DNA from: Janthinobacterium rivuli
Lineage (GTDB): Bacteria; Pseudomonadota; Gammaproteobacteria; Burkholderiales; Burkholderiaceae_D
DNA length: 64,000 nt
Direction: 5' to 3'
NCBI RefSeq assembly: GCF_029690045.1
Contig: NZ_CP121464.1
Span: 4,154,001-4,218,000, forward strand
Part shown: positions 37,486 to 47,600 of the stretch, piece after piece
Layout of the letters: every line of letters begins with the position of its first letter
Numbering within the stretch: position 1 is the stretch's first letter
Position numbers and translations under genes: made by a program
Notes under the pieces: generated by a model
What the model saw: the letters and a program-made list of their open reading frames with translations, nothing else
What the model was told of the DNA's origin: nothing
Databases searched by the model: none

Positions 37486-37579
37486 GCGCACATGCGAATT
37501 TCATCGATAGTGACCACTATTTTTCTAGTTCTCGCCAGTTCCGCAAAACTGGTTTTGTTCCGCAAAAAGTCTCCAGTAC

Positions 37580-38050
37580 CTACTTTGTGGGTTTGACGAG
37601 TTTGCCTCGCCGATGGCGAACATACCGTGCCGTCATGGCTGTCGTGGTATGCCCAAGTTGTGCTTGCGCCACAGCAATTCCACTCTCATCATCTACGTCC
37701 GTCGCCTCTTTGGCGCGCAGATCCCGGAATTGAAAGTTCCTGATGTCCTTCTCAATTTCCGGATTGTCGACGGCTGCTTTTTCGCGCGCCGCCTCAAATG
37801 CGTAGCGCAGCATATAACTCGTCATCCGCAGGCCATCCTCGTTATTGATCAATGCTATGCCGACGGCCGGGCGCGTGTCGATGCGCGCCAGCAGCGCTGC
37901 CAACTCGCTGACAATTTCAATCCGTAGCTTCTTCCGCGTTTTGTTCTGGCTAATTTCAATCGCACCGTCCTTCAAATGCGCCCGCGTGATTTTCAGCATA
38001 TCCGCCGGCCGACGGCCAGTCAGATACATTTCCAGGGGCAGGTCTGACAT
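37580..38050 (-). pseudogene. truncated tyrosine-recombinase (phage integrase), C-terminal half
   Basis: 156 codons covering only the catalytic domain: first Arg in YLTGRRPADML, FRDLRAKEATD in place of the HxxR box, LGHTTTAMTARYVRHRRG with the nucleophile Tyr. The N-terminal core-binding domain is missing: the ATG and first codons (ATGTCAGACCTG) are part of a repeated element rather than integrase sequence, and a stop lies directly upstream. Located at a tRNA-Leu, as expected for the integrase end of an island. Confidence 0.8.
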
Positions 38051-38201
38051 TTACACATCCAGCACACCCAAGCACACCCAAGGGTCAGGTCTAACATTTA
38101 GACACGGCCTCAGCTTTTATAGAACTGGCGTCGCAGAATTCCCCCTACTTTGAAGCGCAAAGCTGTTAGGTTTTTGTCCGATTGTCGGACCTGCCCCTCG
38201 C
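38035..38201. repeat. inverted-repeat-bounded short element, copy 1
   Basis: Left end GGGTCAGGTCTAACATTT (38082) faces right end ATTGTCGGACCTGCCCC (38181-38197), enclosing about 85 bases that include GAATTCCCCCTACTTTGAAG. A further left-end motif (GGGGCAGGTCTGACATTT) lies at 38036 and a 10-bp tandem duplication AGCACACCCA at 38061-38080. The same interior recurs at 39661-39842. Resembles a MITE or REP doublet. Confidence 0.75.
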
Positions 38202-38204
38202 TGT

Positions 38205-38535
38205 GTTGCGCGGTATGCCGGCGTTATCGTGGCCAGCATGCCGGCGACCGCGTCTACCGTCGTGCCCGGTACCATATCCATCTGCAGCAGGATAATCGGC
38301 GCCGCAGGCGCGCCAGCGCGATGTCGGCCGAGCTGGCGGTCGGCCAGCTTGCAACTGCAGCGCCGGCGATGATTTCCGATGTCGGCTCAACCGACACGAG
38401 TTTGTAGCCGTCGGGCACAACCAGTTGGGCAGCAGCCATAAGAAATGCATCAGCTTCAGTATGCTTTGGTGCATTGGCGCCTGGCGTGTGGAGGTCGCGC
38501 AAGCGGCAAAATTCGCGGTAGGTGGTCACTGGCAT
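38205..38535 (-). pseudogene. phage-type hypothetical protein, frameshifted
   Basis: From ATG 38535 the frame reads MPVTTYREFCRLRDLHTPGA ... AAVASWPTASSADIALARL and then turns into low-complexity RRRLSCCRW. Shifting one frame near 38303 continues as AAPIILLQMDMVPGTTVDAV, AGMLATITPAYRA, which is far more protein-like, into the repeat element. I infer a one-base indel in the GC-rich stretch. No function recognised. Confidence 0.45.
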
Positions 38536-38724
38536 ATCCTTTAATTCAAGTTATATATGGCTGGTTTCGTGTTGATGAGTTATAAAGCAGAATGGCAGAT
38601 TGCCGTTCCTTCTAGCTGTCTTCAGTAGTTAGGCGTAGCCCAGAATTTTTTCGGCGCTGTATTGCAGCACTACATTTAAATTTTCAATTTTTCTCATCAC
38701 AATCATGCATGGAGATTTTAAATA

Positions 38725-39423
38725 ATGATTTTGGCAATTAGACTGGCTCGACTTTTAGCTGTAATTCTTGTTATTGTGGTTGCGCGTTACTATTTACTGA
38801 ATTTTTTAGAACCATATAATTTTCATTTCGACTTTAAGCCTTCATTGAAATGGATGAATGAAAATCCCAACTTGTCAGGATGGGCGCAATTCTTTGGTGC
38901 CACTGCTGCTATTCTTCTTGCAATCGCTATTCCTGCTTGGCAGCGCCATGGTCAAAATTTGGATAGATGGAGAGACGCGCAGGACGTTAATGCTTCCTTA
39001 GCTCTGCTCTCCTTTTACCTTTTAAGTGAAGTTCAAACCCATCTCGAAGGTTATTTGCAAACTGGTGACATGCCAAGGAAAAACGCTAGAAGAGATATTG
39101 AAACTGCTGACTTATTGCAGCGGATTCATGCTCTTGAAATTCGAGAAAATAACCAAGACCGTATTACGCGATTATTTCGTGCTCGAGGAGCGATCCACCA
39201 GACTGCTTCTTCGTTAACTTTGCCATTTTCACAAAATGATTCCTTAAGTGATGGGGAAAAACAGCTGATTCGTGAGCGCGTTTCCACAATGGAAAAAATC
39301 ATTAAGGAAGCTGAAGAAGAAAATGGCAAGGCTATTCATGCACGCGCTCGTGCAAATCTATGGCTACTACCGCGCGCTATTCATCCGGTAATTCTTTTTA
39401 TAATTACAGGGAAGATCCGATAG
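38725..39423 (+). CDS. AT-rich membrane protein of the island, unknown function
   Basis: 232 residues, markedly AT-rich compared with everything around it. Two N-terminal membrane helices (~7-27 and ~55-73), then a charged helical cytoplasmic domain with possible coiled coil (~170-205, EKQLIRERVSTMEKIIKEAE) and a hydrophobic C-terminus (HPVILFIITG). GGAG stands 9 nt before the ATG. No family recognised. Lone AT-rich membrane genes in tRNA-linked islands are often accessory or defence genes, but nothing in the sequence proves that. Confidence 0.65.
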   Translation: MILAIRLARLLAVILVIVVARYYLLNFLEPYNFHFDFKPSLKWMNENPNLSGWAQFFGATAAILLAIAIPAWQRHGQNLDRWRDAQDVNASLALLSFYLLSEVQTHLEGYLQTGDMPRKNARRDIETADLLQRIHALEIRENNQDRITRLFRARGAIHQTASSLTLPFSQNDSLSDGEKQLIRERVSTMEKIIKEAEEENGKAIHARARANLWLLPRAIHPVILFIITGKIR

Positions 39424-39440
39424 ATTTAGATACTCAAAGC

Positions 39441-39665
39441 TCATGCCATCACCCGCACACGCAGTTGTTCCGTCTCGGGCGCTTCCGGTACCGGTGCAGG
39501 CTCTTTCACCAGCAATGGCCGTATGCTGCCGGTGCGCAAGTTAACGAAGGCGCCATGCCAGGTCAGGCGGCCGTGCCGGAAGAATTCCCAAAGGATCGAC
39601 AGCGCAGGAGTGACCGCGGCCTGGTTGATGAATAAGACAGCATCCAGGGTCTGACATTTGGACAC
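39441..39665 (-). pseudogene. fragment, start supplied by repeat element
   Basis: 74 codons; the first ~7 (MSKCQTL) are read from the short repeat, as with the integrase remnant. The remainder (FFRHGRLTWHGAFVNLRTGS, then a Pro/Glu-rich tail) looks like the C-terminus of a larger lost protein. Not recognised. Confidence 0.4.
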
Positions 39666-39863
39666 AGCCTCAGCTTTTATAGAACTGGCGTCGCAGAATT
39701 CCCCCTACTTTGAAGCGCAAAGCTGTTAGGTTTTTGTTCAATTGTCGGACCTGACCCTCGCTCTTTTGCAGAATTCCCCCTACTTTGAAGCGCAAAGCTG
39801 TTAGGTTTTTGTTCAATTGTCGGACCTGACCCTCGCTCTTTTGATTGTCGGACCTGACCCTCG
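39646..39863. repeat. short element copies 2-4, with 75-bp tandem duplication
   Basis: 39646-39760 repeats copy 1 (left end lacks CAG). 39693-39767 is then duplicated in tandem as 39768-39842 (75-bp period), and a fourth partial copy of the right end (ATTGTCGGACCTGACCCTCG) starts at 39844. Interiors are almost identical. Confidence 0.85.
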
Positions 39864-39990
39864 AACTTTTGGCGATGCCAACCGTGGCGGCACTGTCTGA
39901 CAGCATACCGACTGCCGTTTTTGCCAGTATTACTTGAACATACAGGCGCCTTGTTGCACAATCAGCCATTTTCCTGGTGGGAGTTGCACG

Positions 39991-41106
39991 ATGAGTGAGC
40001 TGAAAGCGGTCAGCGCCCTGGCGATGGCAGGTATGCCGGCCAGCGAGGTTGAGGACGATAAAGCGCCGCAGCCGGCCAGTGCCGCGCACGTTGCGAACTG
40101 CGCCAACTGCCAGGCGCCGCTGGGCGGCGCGTTTTGCCAGGCCTGCGGCCAGTCGGCCCACGTCCACCATTCGTTGCTGCACCTGGCCGAAGAAGTCGTG
40201 CACGGCATCCTGCACTTCGACGCCAAGGGCTGGAAGACGATCCCGCTGCTGGTGGCCTTTCCTGGCCGTCTGACGCGCCGCTACATCGACGGGCAGCGCA
40301 AGAACTATGTTTCGCCGCTCGCGCTGTTCCTGTTCATGGTGTTCCTGACCTTCTTCGCCACCTCGTTCGGCGGCGGCAAGCTGCTGACCCGCGACGCCAA
40401 TATCGCCTCGCTGACCAAACACGCCGCGTCCGCCAAGCTCAAGGTCGAGCGCAATGAGCTGGCGCTGGAGGAGGCCCGCAAGGCCGATATCGGCGTCGCT
40501 GGTGTCGAGAAGGCGCTGGCCGTTTCGCGCAAGCTGTACCACGAAGCCGAGCAACGCCTGCTGCACGTCGTGTCGCCCGAAAAAGCGACCGGTGAAGAAG
40601 CACTTGAGCTGACAGAGCCCGGTTGGTTCGACAAGACTGCCGCCAGGATCGCGTCCAGCCCGCCCAATCCCAACGCCATGTTTCCGGAGCTGGAAAAAAG
40701 CTTTCATCACGCCGCAGAGAATCCCGAGCTGGCGTTTTACAAGTTCAAGAACACGGCCTACAAGTTCTCGTTCCTGCTGATCCCGATCTCGCTGCCCTTC
40801 GTGTGGCTGATGTTTTTCTGGAAGCCAGGCGTGGCCATGTACGACCATGCGGTCTTCGTGCTGTACTCGCTGTGCTTCATGTCCTTGCTGTTTACCGTGC
40901 TGATACCGCTAGCGATGCTCAACCAGGGCTGGCTGATCGCATTGCTGGTGTGCCTGGCGCCGCCCCTGCACATGTTTCTGCAGCTACGCGGCACCTACAA
41001 CCTGGGCAAATGGGGCGCGCTGTGGCGCACTTGCATGTTGCTGCTGGCGGCCAACCTCGTGCTTGGCGTGTTCCTCGTGCTGGTGTTGATGAAGAGCATG
41101 CACTAA
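39991..41106 (+). CDS. DUF3667 membrane protein with zinc ribbon
   Basis: 371 residues. CANCQAPLGGAFCQACGQ (~36-53) is a four-cysteine zinc ribbon typical of DUF3667 proteins; about five to six membrane helices follow, with a long charged coiled-coil loop (~140-240) after the first (FLFMVFLTFFATSF). ATG 39991 has GGGAG upstream. Function unknown. Lies at the right flank of the decayed island. Confidence 0.8.
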   Translation: MSELKAVSALAMAGMPASEVEDDKAPQPASAAHVANCANCQAPLGGAFCQACGQSAHVHHSLLHLAEEVVHGILHFDAKGWKTIPLLVAFPGRLTRRYIDGQRKNYVSPLALFLFMVFLTFFATSFGGGKLLTRDANIASLTKHAASAKLKVERNELALEEARKADIGVAGVEKALAVSRKLYHEAEQRLLHVVSPEKATGEEALELTEPGWFDKTAARIASSPPNPNAMFPELEKSFHHAAENPELAFYKFKNTAYKFSFLLIPISLPFVWLMFFWKPGVAMYDHAVFVLYSLCFMSLLFTVLIPLAMLNQGWLIALLVCLAPPLHMFLQLRGTYNLGKWGALWRTCMLLLAANLVLGVFLVLVLMKSMH

Positions 41107-41581
41107 CGTCACAAGGTCGGGCCATGTCCTGAGGTCGCAATACCCGGCAATGATCATGGGTATGAAGATAAATGATACTCAGGGCACAGACATCAATGCA
41201 GTGGCCAACACCTCGGCGAAGAGAACCGTGCCGATATTGTGGACATAGTCGCTCATTGCGCGCCTTCACCACCTGTGCGCTGAAGAACTGCTTTTAATCA
41301 ACATCATCGATTACGGGGCGAATAAACTCCATGCATGACACAGCAATGATGTGCATGGAGAGCCGGCGCCGCTGTTTCACTTGAATGCGCACCGCCGCGC
41401 ACGTTTTGCTCAGCCCCCATGCCAGGCTTTTGTGCAACTGCTCCACCCATTCATTTTCCTGGGAGAGATTTAGAGAGTTCATTCAGTTTCATCAAGAAGC
41501 ACTGATTAATTCAACAGCCGCCATTCCCTGCGGCGCATTCATCTGAGACAATATAAACACTCTCCCAGGCAGCCATCGATC
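41107..41581. other. intergenic, no gene supported
   Basis: 475 bases between DUF3667 and the transposase remnant. A 62-codon minus-strand frame (41294-41482) has no ribosome binding site and no recognisable content. Confidence 0.4.
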
Positions 41582-41749
41582 ATGCAAAAGAGCTTTTCCG
41601 ACCTTGAATCCCCCGCCAAGAAAAAGCTGATCCGACGCGACCGCGTCCTGTCCATGATCAACATCGAGCCCCCTTGGGGCAAGTTGCCCGGCATCGCGCG
41701 CCAGCAGTTGCGCTGGATCGTCTCGCCGTTCGCCCCCTTTGAGACGTGA
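41582..41749 (+). pseudogene. IS5-type transposase, N-terminal remnant
   Basis: 55 codons beginning MQKSFSDLESPAKKKLIRRD, the usual start of IS5-family transposases. Homology fades after WGKLPG and the frame ends at 41749; the DDE catalytic domain is gone. No terminal inverted repeats were found. Confidence 0.6.
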
Positions 41750-41905
41750 GCCTCGCCAAGAAAGAAAATTGATCAGCACTTCCCTGGTTCAGGGTATAGC
41801 AGTGGAACTCCCTTGAACAAACCGGCGACAGTGACCAAGACTGGGTGATCACGCGGCACACTCAGGCAGGTCGTTGCGTTTGCAATTAACCTTTTGCCTA
41901 CCCAA

Positions 41906-42085
41906 ATGAAAACAGCCTCCCCATCCTTGCGTCTGCCGCGTAACCGCCTCCGGCTCGTTTTGTCCCTGTCATGGCTATGCACATTGGCAGCCTGTGGCGG
42001 TGGAACTTCGGTCGCAGCTCCGACTCTGAGCCCCAGCCCACCTCCATCCGCGTGCGAGAAGTCGCAATGTGCTCCCACGCCCTGA
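41906..42085 (+). CDS. short putative lipoprotein or lipoprotein fragment
   Basis: 59 residues with a basic start, a hydrophobic segment and a lipobox LAAC (LSWLCTLAACGGG), then a Pro/Ser-rich stretch. It may be an intact small lipoprotein or the 5' scrap of a larger one. No clear ribosome binding site. Confidence 0.35.
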   Translation: MKTASPSLRLPRNRLRLVLSLSWLCTLAACGGGTSVAAPTLSPSPPPSACEKSQCAPTP

Positions 42086-42159
42086 GATGGTGATCGCCAG
42101 GCCCCATTTGCCACCTGATCACCCATCCACCCAACATCGCTACCTGCGGCCACTCCTCC

Positions 42160-44427
42160 ATGTCCACAAACAATTCCAAGCGCCAGTTCCTGCGTAATTC
42201 GTTCGGCACGATGGCATCTCTTGCCGCCTTGTCCGCATTCCCGCCGGCGATCCGGCGCGCCCTGGCGATCGAAGCCAATAACGTCACGGGAACGATCAAT
42301 GATGTTCAGCATGTCGTCATGATCATGATGGAAAACCGCTCATTCGATAGCCACTTTGGCACCTTCAAGGGCGTCAGGGGATACGGTGACCGATTCGTCG
42401 CGCCCTCGCCGAACGGGTCCAGCATCATGTACCAGACTCATACCCAGTCAAAGGCTGCAGGAACGTATATCCCCTTCCACCTTGATGAAACCAAGGGCAA
42501 CGCGCAACGCGCCGGCAGCACACCGCACACATGGGGCGACTCGCAGGCGGCGTGGGACCACGGCCGGATGAATCGTTGGCCAGACTCCAAGGGTCCCCTT
42601 TCCATGGGATATTTCGATACCGCGGAAGTCCCGTTCCAACGCGCGCTGGCTGATGCCTTTACCGTCTGCGACCACTATCACTGCGGCATGCACACGGGGA
42701 CAATTGCGAACCGCTTGTTCTATTTTACTGGCACAAACGGCCCCAATGGCCGCGGTCCCATCGATGGCAAAAAAGTCGAGATCGCGGTACTCAACAATCA
42801 GTACAACGACGGCAACAACATCGGGCCGTCGAGTGAGGGATGGACCTGGACGACGTATGCGGACCGCCTGGAAAAGGCCGGGGTGCGCTGGAAGGTGTAT
42901 CAAAGCCTGGTCGACAACTTTGGTTGCAACGAGATGACAAGTTTTCGCCACTGGCGCGCCGACATTGAAAAGCTGCCTGCCAGTCGCCGTCCACGCCATG
43001 TTTCCTCCACCGACATCAGCCAGGATGTCACCCGCGCCGGCCCATTCTATGACGCCAGCATCGACGACGCCCTCAGTCCGTTGGCCAAGGGATTTCACAA
43101 CACCATGCCTCACGGCTTCCTGGAAACCTTCCGTGAAGACATCAACAACGGCAAGCTGCCCGCCGTGTCCTGGATCATTGCACCTTCGGCCTACAGCGAG
43201 CATCCTGGCTACTCCAGCCCTGCCCAGGGCGGCTGGTATATCCAGCAGGTTCTCGATGCGCTCACGGCGAATCCGGAAGTGTGGAGCAAGACCGTGCTGC
43301 TGATTAACTATGACGAGAACGACGGCTTCTTCGACCACCTGCCTCCGCCGTGCGCGCCATCGCTCAATCCTGACGGCAGCGTCGCAGGCGCCACCACGCT
43401 CAACAAGGCCGACATCGCGGTCGAATATCACAATTACAAGCCGGCGACCACTGTTCAACCCGGCGTTGATGGCCGGCCGTACGGACCGGGGCTGCGTGTG
43501 CCGATGTGGATCGTTTCACCGTGGAGCCGTGGCGGCTGGGTCAATTCGCAGGTCTTCGACCATACTTCGGTACTGCAATTTCTCGAGAAGCGATTCGGCG
43601 TCCTCGAGCCGCAGATCAGCGCTTACCGGCGTGCCGTCTGCGGTGACCTGAGCTCTTGCTTTAATTTTGTCAACCCGAATGCGGGGGCGTTGCCAACGCT
43701 CAGCGGACACGGCAGCAAAGCGGAGGTCGATGCGCTGGCGCTGAGCCAGGGCAAGGCGCGCGCACTGGCGAGACCATTGGCTTCCACCACAGCCAAGTTA
43801 CCGGTGCAGGCGAGTGGCACCCGTCCATCGCGCGCCCTGCCTTATGTATTGCACGTAACGGCTCGCGCCGATTCCGGCGCAAAGAAAGTGACACTGGTGT
43901 TTGCCAACGACAGCAGCAACCAGGCCGGCGTAGTGTTCCACGTGTATGACGAATTGCATCTGGACCGGATCCCGCGGCGCTACGTCGTGGAGGCAGGCAA
44001 GACGCTGGAGGGCAGCTGGGAAGTGGCGTCCGATACCGGTTCGTATCGCCTGTGGGTGCTTGGCCCCAACGGCTTTCATCGCCACTTTGTCGGCGACCTC
44101 AAGGAACAGGGGGATACCAGAGGCCCGGAAATTCAGGCCTGCTACATGACGTGCAGCCCCGCTGAACTCGCGCTCAAACTGCATAACAAAAGCAGCGCGC
44201 GTTGCTTGTTCACAATATCGGCGGAAGCATATCGAAGCGATGGCCCGTGGACCATCGAGGTAGCCGCCGGTGAGGTGGGATCCTTTCACTGGTCGTTGGC
44301 CGACAGCGGCAACTGGTATGACTTCTCGGTCACCTGCAATACTCAGAAGACTTTCCGGCGCCGCGTCGCGGGGCGAATCGAGAATGGCAAGGATTCCATA
44401 AGCGACCCAACCCTGGGACGCGCATAA
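42160..44427 (+). CDS. phosphocholine-type phospholipase C (exported)
   Basis: 755 residues of the bacterial phosphoesterase/acid phosphatase superfamily. A Tat-like leader (NSKRQFLRNSFGTMASLAAL) uses KR in place of RR. The catalytic domain shows VVMIMMENRSFDSHFGTF and the late YDENDGFFDHLPPP metal motif; two C-terminal DUF756 domains (~530-740) match PlcH/PlcN. It would hydrolyse phosphatidylcholine or related lipids outside the cell. The hemolytic subtype usually has a PlcR chaperone gene, which is absent here. Confidence 0.9.
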   Translation: MSTNNSKRQFLRNSFGTMASLAALSAFPPAIRRALAIEANNVTGTINDVQHVVMIMMENRSFDSHFGTFKGVRGYGDRFVAPSPNGSSIMYQTHTQSKAAGTYIPFHLDETKGNAQRAGSTPHTWGDSQAAWDHGRMNRWPDSKGPLSMGYFDTAEVPFQRALADAFTVCDHYHCGMHTGTIANRLFYFTGTNGPNGRGPIDGKKVEIAVLNNQYNDGNNIGPSSEGWTWTTYADRLEKAGVRWKVYQSLVDNFGCNEMTSFRHWRADIEKLPASRRPRHVSSTDISQDVTRAGPFYDASIDDALSPLAKGFHNTMPHGFLETFREDINNGKLPAVSWIIAPSAYSEHPGYSSPAQGGWYIQQVLDALTANPEVWSKTVLLINYDENDGFFDHLPPPCAPSLNPDGSVAGATTLNKADIAVEYHNYKPATTVQPGVDGRPYGPGLRVPMWIVSPWSRGGWVNSQVFDHTSVLQFLEKRFGVLEPQISAYRRAVCGDLSSCFNFVNPNAGALPTLSGHGSKAEVDALALSQGKARALARPLASTTAKLPVQASGTRPSRALPYVLHVTARADSGAKKVTLVFANDSSNQAGVVFHVYDELHLDRIPRRYVVEAGKTLEGSWEVASDTGSYRLWVLGPNGFHRHFVGDLKEQGDTRGPEIQACYMTCSPAELALKLHNKSSARCLFTISAEAYRSDGPWTIEVAAGEVGSFHWSLADSGNWYDFSVTCNTQKTFRRRVAGRIENGKDSISDPTLGRA

Positions 44428-44593
44428 CTCAAAAACTGCTCCTGAATCGATAAGGCTGCGGTGAACCGTTCACCCGATGCGCCGCAGCGCCCTCCCGTCA
44501 CCCCGCGCCATTCCCGCACCCGCACTCGCCTGCGTCCACTGGCATTTTTACAACAACCCCCATCACCCCGTCCCCTCCCCCACGGCCCCCTGC

Positions 44594-44625
44594 TGATATA
44601 ATACTTGCAACGAAGTAAGACTTCG
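44594..44625 (+). promoter_or_regulatory. extended -10 promoter with hairpin at the start site
   Basis: TGATATAAT (44594-44602) is a perfect extended -10 box. CGAAGTAAGACTTCG, a 6-bp inverted repeat, follows at 44611-44625, where transcription should begin. The repeat could be an operator or a 5' mRNA hairpin for the giant kinase gene. Confidence 0.6.
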
Positions 44626-44678
44626 AATTGTGCGCCTCAAGGCTCCCGCAACCGTCTGTGTACCGCCAAGCCCAGCCC

Positions 44679-47600
44679 ATGCGCTCCCTTTTCAACCACG
44701 AAATCATCAAACAGCTACACAGCGGCGCCCGTTCGCGCGTTTACCGCGCCAGGGCGGCCGATGGCACAGCGCTGATCGCCAAGATGCCGAATCAGCAGTT
44801 TCCCTCCTTCCAGCAGCTGGCGCAGTTCAAGCGCGAGTACGCGATCGCGCGCCGCTGCCGCCACCCTGGCGTGGCGCGTCCGCTGGCGCTGCAGCTGCAT
44901 GGCGGGCACTGGACCATGCTGCAGGAAGATACCGGCGGCCTGGCGCTCGACCAGCTATTGCGCGCACAGGTGGCGGCGCGCAGCACGCCGGCGCAACCCG
45001 CGTTGGCGCTGGACGATTTTTTCGACATCGCGCTGCAACTGTGCGACGCGCTGGACGAGGTCCATCGCCAGGGCGTGATCCACAAGGACATCAATCCCTC
45101 CAATCTGGTGTGGAATGGCGAGCGGCGCCTGCTGCAGCTGATCGATTTCGGCATCGCCTGTGAACTGCCCTACGAAAGCCATGGCATCGTCAGCCTCCAG
45201 ACCCTCGAAGGCACGCTGCGCTACATGGCGCCGGAACAGACCGGGCGCATGAACCGCAGGGTCGACTGGCGCGCCGATTTCTATGCGCTGGGCGCCACCT
45301 TGTACGAATTGCTGACCGGCCAGGCGCCGTTCGAAGCAGGCGACGAGATGGAACTCGTGCATTGCCACATTGCGCGCAGTCCCGACTGGTCGCACCCGGC
45401 GCTGGCAAGCTTGCCCGGCCAGCTGCTGCCGATCATCCAGCGCCTGCTGGAAAAAAATGCCGATCAGCGTTACCAGAGCCTGCAAGGCCTGCGCAGCGAC
45501 CTCGCAGCGTGCCGCGCGAAAAAGCCCACGCAGGCGCTCAAGCTGTCCGACCACAACGGCCGCTTCCTGGTGCCGCAAACGCTGCATGGGCGCGAAGATG
45601 CCATCGCCGCGCTGCTGGCGACGTTTGAGCGCAGTAGCGCGGGCAGGTGCGAGATGCTGCTGGTGGCCGGCCATTCGGGCATCGGCAAGTCGGCGGTCAT
45701 CAACGAAGTGCAAAAGCCCATCATCGCCCGGCGCGGCTGCTTCCTGTCCGGGAAATTCGACCAGCTCCAGCGCGACGTGCCGTATGCCTCGCTGATCCAG
45801 GCCTTCCAGGGACTGGTGCGCCAGTTGCTCGGCCAGCCCGAGGAAACGCTGCGGCAGTGGTCCGCAAAACTGCACCAGGCCCTGGGCAGCGGCGTGGGCG
45901 TGATCGTCGAGCTGATTCCCCAGCTGGCCCTGATCGTCGGCGCCACCGACGCGATGCCCGCATCGGCGCCGGCACAGGTCCAGTGGCGCCTGGACCGCCT
46001 CTTCCCCCGCTTCGTCGAAGTCTTCGCCTGCGCCGGGCATCCGCTGGTGCTGTTCCTCGACGACCTGCAATGGGCCGATGCGGCCACCTTGCGGATGATC
46101 GAGCTGCTGATGGTCTCCTGCGACAAGAGCTGCCTGCTGTTCATCGGCGCGTACCGCGACAACGAGGTGGGCGCCGCGCATCCGCTCATCGCGCTGCGCG
46201 ACAAGCTGCTCGCCCGTGAGGTACGTCTGTCGACACTGTTACTGAGCGCGCTGACCGAACCGCAGGTGGCGCAAATGGTCTCGGCCAGCGTGCGCGTGGC
46301 AGCCCACGCCTGCGCGCCGCTGACCAGCATTTGCTACCGCAAGACGGCCGGCAATCCGTTTTTCCTCAACCAGTTCCTCGCCGCGCTCAACGAATCGGGC
46401 CACCTGCGCTACCGGCCCGCCGACGATTGCTGGGACTGGGACTTGCCCGCGATCGAACAGGCCAGATACACCGACAACGTGGTCGAGGTGCTGCTGGAAA
46501 AAATCCGCCGCCTGCCGGCAATCACGCAGCACCTGCTGCAACTGGCCGCCTCCAGCGGCAACCGCTTCACGCTCGACACGCTCACCCTGGCGGTGGACCG
46601 CACAGCGCGGCAAACGCAGCAAGACCTGTGGCCGGCGCTCAGGGCCGGGTTGATCCAGCCGCTCGACGAACGCTATAAATACGTCAATGGCGACACCGCT
46701 GCTGGCAACAGCGGCGTCAGCTACCGCTTCCTGCACGACCGGGTGCAGCAGGCAGCCTATGTGGTCGCCGATGCCGGTACGCGCGTGGCCAACCATCTTC
46801 TGATCGGCCGCTTGCTGCTGCGGCATACGCCGCCGGAGCGCCAGGACGAGACGCTGTTTGACATCGTCGAGCAGCTCAACGCCGGTCGCGCGCTGATTGA
46901 CGATGCGGACGAGCGCGCGCAGCTGGCGATGCTCAATCTCCAGGCCGGCGTCAAGGCAAGGCGCTCCGCCGCGTTCCAGTCCACCCTCGAGCACATGCGA
47001 ATCGGTCTCGACCTGCTGCCGGCGGACGCATGGAGCATCCACGCCGGGCTCTGGCTAGATCTGCAGCTGGGCGCGGCCGAAGCGGCCTACCTGTGTGGCC
47101 AGTTCGATGCCGCCGAGGCGATCTATCCAATGGTGCGCGCCCGCGCCCTGAACCCCTTGCTGCAAGCGCGCTGCATTGCCATCCAGGCGCACCAGTATCA
47201 ATTACAGGGCCGCCTGCTCGACGCCATCGCCGTGCAGCGCGACGGCCTGGCGCAGCTGGACATCGACATTCCGCACGATGTGGCGCACATGAAGGCGCGC
47301 TTCGCCGATATCCTCGCCGACATCGGGCGCCAGCCTGGCGCGCAGGCGCCCGAGACCTTGCTGGCCGCGGCCGACATGTGCGAACCGGAGGCGGTGGCCG
47401 CGATGCAGATGATGCAGGGCCTGTGGATGGCCAGCTACTACGCCGGCCAGCAGGATCTCAGCGCGCTGATGGTGGTGTCGATGACGCGCCTGTCCATGCA
47501 GCGGGGGAACAGCGATTTCAGCGCCGTCGCCTATGTCGGCTACGCGATGATGCTGGCGCTGTACAGCGGCGACATCGCACGCGGCTACGACTTCGGCGCG

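Noticed and set aside
37254..37565. Minus-strand ORF of 103 codons containing SRNRTGTPLQAGDFKSPVS
   Set aside because: It is the antisense of tRNA-Leu and its promoter, a familiar false ORF over class II tRNAs.
39693..39863. Possible CRISPR array from direct repeats
   Set aside because: The repeats are contiguous 75-bp units without unique spacers and there are no cas genes.
39670..40848. 392-codon minus-strand ORF with repeats of the phrase RQLNKNLTALRFKVGGIL
   Set aside because: The repeats come from the 75-bp tandem element and the remainder is antisense to DUF3667.
37399..41581. Right attachment site of the tRNA-Leu island
   Set aside because: No second copy of the tRNA 3' end (TTCGATTCCGGCTCCGGGCA) was seen downstream.
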